Assembly (NCBI GenBank): GCA_033816765.1
Contig: CM066294.1
Coordinates: 2,728,001-2,792,000 of the forward strand
Length of the DNA: 64,000 nt
Source of the DNA: Nothopassalora personata
Taxonomy: Eukaryota; Ascomycota; Dothideomycetes; Mycosphaerellales; Mycosphaerellaceae
Direction of reading: 5' to 3'
How positions within the stretch are numbered: the stretch's first letter is position 1; each line of letters opens with the position of its first letter. Positions 56,242-64,000 of this stretch are shown one piece after another. The translations under genes were made by a program, and so were the position numbers. The notes below the pieces were generated by a model. The model made no database searches, was not told the origin of the DNA, and saw only the letters and a list, made by a program, of their open reading frames with translations.

Positions 56242-58056
56242 ATGACCTCCAAGACGCTCGAAAACGTCGACGCACTTTGTGAACTTGCCGGCGTCGATGT
56301 GACGGGCTGGTCACTCGAAGGAAAGCGCGAGATCCTCAAGATCCACTACCCGCAGCTCTTCCCGGCCGCACCTGCTGCACCAGCATAGAACGCTCGGCAG
56401 CCGGCAACGGCAGCGCCCGCTTCAATAGGGCAGACCGAGACAGACCCGTTCGTGTCACCGCGTGCGCGAACTCCACCTCGACCACGACCAACGATGCAGC
56501 CACGGCTGCAGCCATTCGCGCTTGCAGACCGCAGCAGAAGAAGGCCAAAGCTCAATGACCCATATCCAGAACTGGGTGGGCTACCATACAATCCTCTACC
56601 ACAGCGCGACATGTCAGCACCACCAGCGCCCGCACCACCAGCACCGCAGCCAGCACCACAGCCGCCAGTCATCACCAAGAGACGCGAGCGTAAAATCGAC
56701 ATCCTTATACGCCAGAAGATCGAAGAAGAGGTCAGGGAGGGCAGAGTCCCAATCATCACGCCATGCTACAACAATCTGACCGATCCGGCGCGTCCAATGC
56801 CAGACCACCTCAAGAAGCGTCTCGAAGGCACAACGGCAGCGCAGACAGCTCAAAATCACGCGAGACGGCCAGTGCGCGACGCGCCACAGAACTACGTTCT
56901 CCCAGTCATGAACGATGTGACGGATCATGTCAACAACAGACCAGCAGAACAGACATCTCAGGCTGACGCGAAACCCGTTGTCAATGACGCGCGAAAGCGT
57001 GTCAGACGTCCCATACCGCGTCCGGACACGTCATATCTCACCAGGGTCGCTGAGAGCGCCAGAGTCACATCAGCACCACAGCACCCACGTTCAGCGCTCG
57101 AAGATATCATCAGCGACGCGCCGAATGATGCGATTGGTGAAGAGACATATGCCTCACTCAAAGGCATTGCTGAGATAGACGAAGATCGTCTCGAGGAGCA
57201 GCCAGAAGAGCACCCAATTGACAGTAAAGATAAAATCCTCATCGAGGAGAAGAAACAATGCCTAGGAGAAGAGGACGAACCTGACCTGACCCAAGTGGAA
57301 AAGGATCAACGACAGGAAGATCTCGCATTAGAGGCCCTGAACAAGCGCCTGGACATCACACACACGACTGTACAGGACGCCAACCGTGGCTTACGCCGAC
57401 TCTCCCACAAGATCGACGCTGCCAAAGCTACTGAAACGCTAGTGGAAGAGCCGCGAGCAGTTTCGCAGGAAGCGACTCGGACAGAGCCCCGAGCAGATCT
57501 ACCTCAGATTACTGTGATTGAAGGCACGAAACCCATCCCTACCATCACGACCCAGACTCACGTCTGCTGCGATTGCCACAAACACCACGGATCTGTCTGG
57601 GGACAACTCTGGGGAGAATTCGCATCCAATTTCTACACCTACGACACGAACCAGAATTTCTACCACAACATCACTTGGCTGGGATGGACTGCTCTTTTTT
57701 GGACTCTCTGGTTCATGACTGAAATGGCGCTCTATCCATATTTTGCTCAATGGCCTGGACCATTGTTTCCATTCGTAACGCTGAACGTCTGCCTGCGACC
57801 ATTCATGCCTGTTCTCGTACCCACATTCGAATTCTTACACTGGGCTATTGACACATCATTCAACTTTGCGTTTGGACAAACAGCTACTAGTAATGGCCGA
57901 GTACCACCGGGCAAAGTCACGAAACGAATATTGAGCACAGCAGCGAGCATTTCTGTATCGACGGCAAGCATCACCAACAATATTGTTTACAGCACATGGG
58001 ACGCAGTGAACGAGCTTCACGATCATATGGGGATGGAATACGACCATTATTGGTAA
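56242..58056 (+). pseudogene. Membrane-protein gene interrupted by one in-frame TAG
   Basis: From the ATG at 56242 (good context CACCATGAC) 48 codons (TLENVDALCELAGVDVTGW...) lead to TAG at 56386-56388. The same frame then continues without a break to 58056. If the TAG were sense the product would be 604 aa. Otherwise the downstream ATG at 56494 gives a 520-aa protein lacking the N-terminal domain. Features: a Pro-rich stretch, a long acidic/helical middle (DEDRLEEQPEEHP and on), CCDCHKHH near two thirds, then two or three hydrophobic segments (TALFWTLWFMTEMALYPYF). CAG-to-TAG is a RIP-type change, but the surroundings are not RIPped. Family not recognised. Confidence 0.6.
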
Positions 58057-59092
58057 CAAGCGCGTGGAGCATTGGAAGCGTTATTGGATCAGCGAGATGT
58101 GTGGAGACTGGGGTCGAGATACTGTTTGCATGGAAATCGCTTAAGCGAGGTGTTGGGAAAGGGCTTGGAATACTGTTCTGTGCATAGCGACATAGAAAGC
58201 GCTTTTAGCGTGCCGTTGAGGAGAATGCCTCCGGCTTGATGATAATGAGTTGACGACTGCTTTGCTTTTACAGCTGTTCAGCTTTCACCTGTAACGGATG
58301 GGCCGTGCAATGGTACATATCTTCTTGATGCCGTTATAATTGTCAGGTACTCGTGTTGCTTATTAACAATGATCACCGACTCAACGAAAATCTCGAGATC
58401 TAGGGCAATTCTAGTAACAAATCGCGAGTTCTAGTATGTTTTGTTCGATGCCTATATACAACACAATCCTTTAATGATATTCGCTATAGTATATATATAT
58501 CGTTACGTGCAGAGATCTATAGCGAACAATATTCATACTAACAATTTCGGATTATAAGAATAGTATTGTATATAGTAGTATCCATTTCGTAAGTCCTCCG
58601 ACCTTTTTAGGATATAGCCTATAACAACGAACACCTTTTACCATGATATATATCGAAACTAGTATCTGCGAGACCGCGGAGAAACGTCGATTCCAACGAT
58701 ATATATACTACATAATATAATTGATATAGGCACGACCGACGCGTATACGCGTTTCCGCGTTCTCCCTAGTGAAAGTCGTGTGCGCTGATGAGCTAGTGCC
58801 CTACAGACCAAAGGTCGTTCGTCACCCGCTTGGCGAACGCGTGCAAGCCACGACGCGAAAGTGGTAGGGGTCCCAAAGTCTAAAGAAGGACACCTCTTGA
58901 CAAACAAACCATCCTCCTCCTCCTCGAGGCAGCACAAGGCAATCGCTTTCATGATTGACAAAATCATACACCCTCGACACACACACACACACATCACATC
59001 GAGCAATAACGTACAATCCCGTTACCCACAAATTATCCGCACCTAGCCGACCACGAGCGACAAGACAGAACACGAAGCTCCCCGCAACCATC
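58057..59092. other. Intergenic with a RIP-like island
   Basis: Contains an isolated AT-rich, TpA-rich island (about 58430-58760, listed separately) and a (CA)n run at about 58978-58992 just before got1. No gene supported. Confidence 0.5.
58430..58760. repeat. Isolated RIP-like AT-rich island
   Basis: About 330 bp with the same TpA-rich, CpG-retaining texture as the left-hand repeats, in otherwise ordinary gene DNA. It contains a perfect 10-bp inverted repeat (TTCGCTATAG at 58480-58489 and CTATAGCGAA at 58517-58526). No LTR ends or target duplication were found. It may be a relic of a short repeat. Confidence 0.5.
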
Positions 59093-59582
59093 ATGCCCAC
59101 ATACTGGCTCTCCGACAGCCAAAAAATCGGCGTGGCCTTCTGCACCGGTGGTCCGTAGCGCCTCCTTCCCCTCCTCACCTCTCCAAACCCTAACACAATC
59201 TCCAGGCGGCTTCTTCCTCCTCTTCGGCCTAATCCTCCTCTTCGACCGCGCACTCCTCGCCATGGGTGATATTCTCTTCCTCATCGGCATAACCCTGCTG
59301 CTCGGCCCGCAACGAACCTTCCTCTTCTTCGCGCGACGCCAAAAATGGCGAGGAACGGCAGCATTTTGGGTTGGGATAGGGTTGATTCTCATGAGGTGGC
59401 CTTTTGTGGGATTTGTGGTGCAGTGCTATGGCATGTTTATACTTTTCGGGGAGTTTTTCAAGACGATTGCGGGGTTTGCGTATAATGTGCCGGTGGTGGG
59501 ACCTTATTTGGCCAAGGCGTTGAGTGTGGCGGGTGACAAGGCGGGAGCGGATGAGAGGGCGCATAAGGATTTGCCGGTGTGA
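59093..59582 (+). CDS. got1: Got1 vesicle-transport membrane protein
   Basis: Two exons, 59093-59150 and 59206-59582, with a 55-nt intron (GTCCGT..CCAG, CTAAC branch) splitting a Gly codon; 144 aa. It starts MPTYWLSDSQKIGVAF, the hallmark Got1 N-terminus. It then has four hydrophobic segments (GGFFLLFGLILLFDRALLA; ILFLIGITLLLGPQRT; AAFWVGIGLILM; FVVQCYGMFILFG), with the conserved loop FFARRQKWRG. Got1/Sft2-like proteins act in ER-Golgi and Golgi traffic. Length matches the family. Convergent with the DAHP synthase gene, 218 bp apart. Confidence 0.93.
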
Positions 59583-59800
59583 GGCAGATGGAAGAGCGGG
59601 ATGGAGGGAAGAAGAAATACGAGGATGAGGTTTTGAGGCGTGAGGTATGAGGCTTTGCGCATGCATTATGAGCTTTTGGGCGCAAGGACGATACTCGAGG
59701 GTCGCTTTGAAGCAAAAACTGGACCAACGCGCATACCCATCTATGGCGTGCACCGTCCGCAGGGGCACATTCCGCGATATACAGGCAATGGCACCCGTCT

Positions 59801-61104
<1,304 letters not shown>

Positions 61105-61661
61105 GGCGGTGAGTGTGTTCTGCTCTGTGCAGCTTCAGGGTGACGAAGATGCCAATGGCCGAGGAGAATGGATTGCAGCGAAGGGACGGTGAAGAAAGAG
61201 TTGTGGCCCAAGAGTCATATAAATCTTCACGTGCGCCGCTATGCACCGTGCTGTCGATAAATAGCTTCTCCTGCTATGGTCGTGATAAGTCTTGACGATG
61301 GCAATGAATGGCCATGTTATTGATATGCCGAAAAGTATGAGATGCATGCAAGATTCGAAGCCGGATAATTTTGAGGGTTTCGCTTAGAACTGCCAATTGA
61401 CCACCCCGCCGCCTCACACGCCCGCAATGAGCAAAATCTCTTGACTCACCGCCACACACCGCTACCGCATACCACACTCGCTACTACCGACGCCATATGT
61501 CGACGAAATTCGCTGGCTGCACAACACCTACCAAGCCAGGGCTGCCGCGTTATCACCCTGCATCACCACCACTGGTAGTTGGTCAAATAGTTCTACACGA
61601 ACGATATTTGTGGCACAATCTCACATGAAAGACATCACCTACCGATAGCAGTGCATAAAGC
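61105..61661. promoter_or_regulatory. Divergent aro4/brf1 promoter
   Basis: 557 bp shared by two divergent genes. For aro4 it contains TGACTCA at 61442-61448 and a TGACTC core on the minus strand at 61212-61217. A TATTTAT-type box (minus, about 61255-61263) lies about 150 bp before the aro4 start. The TGACTCA heptamer is the Gcn4/CpcA/CPC1 recognition site for amino-acid biosynthesis genes. Confidence 0.6.
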
Positions 61662-64000
61662 ATGGCGCCGGCAGCGCCAACTCGCCGACCGCCCGGTAGA
61701 CTTGCCAGCTTGAAAGGCGGAATACCCAAGCGACGTGGGCCACTCAAGAAACCCGTTCCTGCCGCCAACGCCAAAGAAGAATGTCCAACTTGTAAAAGCA
61801 CCGAGCTGGAGGAGACCGAAGGCCAGATTGTGTGCAAGCAATGTTACACGCAAGTGCGAGAAGCCAACATTGTTGCAGAAGTCACGTTCGAGGAGAGTGC
61901 TGGGGGACGTGCAACGGTCCAGGGTGGCACTGTCAACGACAACTCTCGCCACGCAAGGACTCTCAACTCGGCTACCTTCCGCAAGATCGGTGGCGGCGAG
62001 CGCAACAGCTTAGCGGATGCTCAGCAGGCAGGAAAGAAAGCCTTGGAGGCGATTTGCCCCAAGCTGGGAGTGGACTCGAATGTGAGGACTCAAGCTGAGT
62101 CCATCTGGGTCATGGCCTCGGGCATCAACTTCTCCGCGGGTCGCAGGGCGGATGAGGTCGTCGCAGCATGCCTCTATGCAGCCTGCCGCCGGCAGAAAGA
62201 AAATCCCGTTCTGCTGATGGACATCGCCGAGTACCTAAAGATCAACGTCTTCAGGCTCGGCGAGGTATACAAGTACTTGTGCAAAGATCTATATCTCAAC
62301 AACGAGAGTGTGGGCAATCAGAACCTTGTCGAACTGGAGCCGCTGATCTTCAAGTATTGTCAGAAACTGCAGTTCGGAGAGAAGACACAGGATGTAAGTC
62401 AAGATGCTCTACGCATCATCAAGCGTATGAATCGTGATTGGATCGTGTCTGGTCGACACCCGGCTGGCCTGTGTGGAGCGTGCATCATCCTCGCTGCTCG
62501 CATGAACAACTTCCAACGTAGCGTTCGCGAAGTTGTCTATGTTTCCAAGGTTGCCGACATCACTATCGCCAAACGTGTGGAAGAGTTTCGGCGGACGAAG
62601 AGCGCTGGGCTCAACATTACCGACTTCCGTAAAGTAGCGTTGAAAATCAAACATCAGCACGATCCACCTTCTGTGTACCTTGACGAGAGAAAGGATGCGA
62701 TCATGGCTCGGAGGCGAGCGAAGCGAGAGGAGCACGTCCGAATGAGCATGGCTCGAGACTCTCAAGGTCGCGAGTCTCAGCCCATCGATTTGCAAGATGG
62801 TGCCACGGATGCATCGTCTCGCCTCTCCTCGCTCGCTCCTGAGATCGGAGCGCTTGACATGCCAACACCACCGGTCACGCAAGAAGTGCAGCAACAAGCT
62901 CCAATCGCGCAAATGGTAGCACCCCAGATCACACCACCGGCAACACAAGAGACTCAAGCTCAAGGCGGAACGGCAGAGTGGACTCCAGGCCCGCCCATCC
63001 CGCAACTTACACCACCAGTGACTGAGGAATCGGCTAAGAGGAAGTCTCCCGATCATGAAGATCCTACTGAAGATCAGAACAAGCGACAACGTACCGAAGC
63101 TGAACAACCACCGGCACCAGAGTTTCAATCGGATAAAGTACAGCCACCGCTCCGTGTCGATGCTGACGGCTTCGCGATTCCTGCGCTGCCTATCCCTGTC
63201 GATACTCCAGCTATCGAGGAAGAAGAGGAGCCGCCGCCACCGCCTAAGCGTGGGCGAGGTCGGCCCAAAAAGGTCGAAGCTCCCCCAATCGATCTCACTC
63301 GCGAAGAGCTAGACGCAGAAGACTATCTCGAAGCACAGATCGAGCAGGCTTTGAAGAATGGCGAAGTCCAGGAATCTATGAGCGAGGTGGAAAAGCTGCG
63401 AGAGGAGGAGGAGCGAGAGAAACGCATCGCCGAAGAAGCTGAACGAGCTCGACTGACCGCTGAGAAACAGCAGAAGATTGACACTGACAAGATCAAAGCA
63501 CGCCGAGAAGCCCTTGGTCACAATTGGTGGGGCGATGCGCCACAATGGAGTCCAGGTGTGATACTTACTGCGGAAGAGCTGGAGAAAGAGTTTGAGAATG
63601 ATCCTGAGGTTGGAAACTGCTTGCTCGAACCGGAAGAGGTCAAGATAAAGGAGAAGATCTGGGTTGCACACAACGAAGACTGGTTGCGGAAACAGGCCGA
63701 GAGAGACTTGCTCGCCAAGACCCAGAAGGCCAACGGTGGCAACAAACCTGGCAGAAAGAGCAGGAACAAGAAGAAGCGCAGCAAGATGGGCGATGGATCG
63801 GTTCTCACAGAGAGCAATACGCCTATCGAGACCCCAGCAGATGCTGCACGAGCTATGCTGGAGAAGCGCGCTCCTCAGAAGTCTCAACACGTCGACTTTA
63901 GTGCGCTGCAGCGTATCTACGGCCGAGAGACACCATCAAGGGCCAGCAGCTCCAGCCCAGACGAAAGCGCCACTCCCACCAGAGAACAGAGTCGAGATGG
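61662..64000 (+). CDS. brf1: Brf1, TFIIIB subunit (runs off the window)
   Basis: The frame is open from ATG 61662 to the window end (779 codons, no intron needed). Brf1 recruits TBP and RNA polymerase III to tRNA and 5S genes. A TFIIB-type zinc ribbon uses Cys41, Cys44, Cys58 and Cys61 (CPTC, then CKQC). Two cyclin-like repeats follow. The first is at about 120-210 (ESIWVMASGINFSAGRRADE, AACLYAACRRQ). The second is at about 215-320 (DALRIIKRMNRDWIVSGRHP, GACIILAARMNN, VVYVSKVADITIAKR). The C-terminal half is acidic, Pro/Gln-rich and helical, with the region around EALGHNWWGD and WSPGVILTAEELEKEF probably the conserved TBP/Bdp1-binding part. The N-terminal extension of about 40 basic residues precedes the ribbon. 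The stop codon lies beyond 64000. Confidence 0.93.
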   Translation, partial: MAPAAPTRRPPGRLASLKGGIPKRRGPLKKPVPAANAKEECPTCKSTELEETEGQIVCKQCYTQVREANIVAEVTFEESAGGRATVQGGTVNDNSRHARTLNSATFRKIGGGERNSLADAQQAGKKALEAICPKLGVDSNVRTQAESIWVMASGINFSAGRRADEVVAACLYAACRRQKENPVLLMDIAEYLKINVFRLGEVYKYLCKDLYLNNESVGNQNLVELEPLIFKYCQKLQFGEKTQDVSQDALRIIKRMNRDWIVSGRHPAGLCGACIILAARMNNFQRSVREVVYVSKVADITIAKRVEEFRRTKSAGLNITDFRKVALKIKHQHDPPSVYLDERKDAIMARRRAKREEHVRMSMARDSQGRESQPIDLQDGATDASSRLSSLAPEIGALDMPTPPVTQEVQQQAPIAQMVAPQITPPATQETQAQGGTAEWTPGPPIPQLTPPVTEESAKRKSPDHEDPTEDQNKRQRTEAEQPPAPEFQSDKVQPPLRVDADGFAIPALPIPVDTPAIEEEEEPPPPPKRGRGRPKKVEAPPIDLTREELDAEDYLEAQIEQALKNGEVQESMSEVEKLREEEEREKRIAEEAERARLTAEKQQKIDTDKIKARREALGHNWWGDAPQWSPGVILTAEELEKEFENDPEVGNCLLEPEEVKIKEKIWVAHNEDWLRKQAERDLLAKTQKANGGNKPGRKSRNKKKRSKMGDGSVLTESNTPIETPADAARAMLEKRAPQKSQHVDFSALQRIYGRETPSRASSSSPDESATPTREQSRD

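Noticed and set aside
58930..59000. Coding signal around the CA run before got1
   Set aside because: Frames there are built from the dinucleotide repeat and promoter sequence.

Overview
The window reads as nuclear DNA of a filamentous ascomycete. The evidence is short introns (about 50-170 nt) with GT..AG ends and CTGAC/CTAAC-type branch points, a hacA-type bZIP gene carrying the 20-nt IRE1 intron, HET-domain and Rds1-type genes, and long tracts damaged by repeat-induced point mutation (RIP: CpA to TpA, TpG scarce, CAG/CAA/TGG turned into stops). A Dothideomycete is plausible, but the sequence alone does not settle this.

Layout. Bases 1-30.74 kb are a nest of transposable elements. Element A (1 to about 5.03 kb) is a RIP-killed Ty3/Gypsy chromovirus missing its left end. 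It carries a tRNA-like sequence and an antisense reading frame between pol and its 3' LTR. Element B (5586-13144) is a complete but RIP-killed chromovirus with 181-bp LTRs and target duplication ATTAC, and it split an older minus-strand reading frame. A 360-bp solo LTR (13452-13811, duplication ATCTA) lies in the same older layer. Element C (14101-21502, minus strand) is structurally intact and not RIPped: identical 161-bp LTRs, duplication GTTAT, gag and pol open. Element D (23344-30378, minus strand) is a RIP-killed Ty1/Copia element with 206-bp LTRs and duplication CGTAC. B and C both carry a primer-binding site complementary to their own LTR, which suggests Tf1/sushi-type self-priming.

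At about 30.74 kb the base composition switches sharply to ordinary gene-bearing DNA. From left to right it holds a truncated reading-frame remnant, an uncharacterised three-exon gene, Tom6-like, an Rds1 ferritin-like secreted protein, a Nudix-like protein, a cyclin-L-like protein, a secreted Ser/Thr-rich wall protein, a hypothetical protein, an atypical Rab GTPase, a HET-domain protein, guanine deaminase, hacA, a gene-poor 3-kb stretch with one partial gene model, a membrane-protein gene with a single in-frame TAG, Got1, an Aro4-type DAHP synthase, and Brf1 running off the right edge.

These are mostly independent housekeeping genes rather than a pathway cluster. The clearest regulatory stories are hacA (uORFs plus the 20-nt IRE1 intron) and the DAHP synthase promoter (Gcn4/CpcA-type TGACTCA). 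Splice sites, starts and family names were assigned by reading the sequence; no searches were run.
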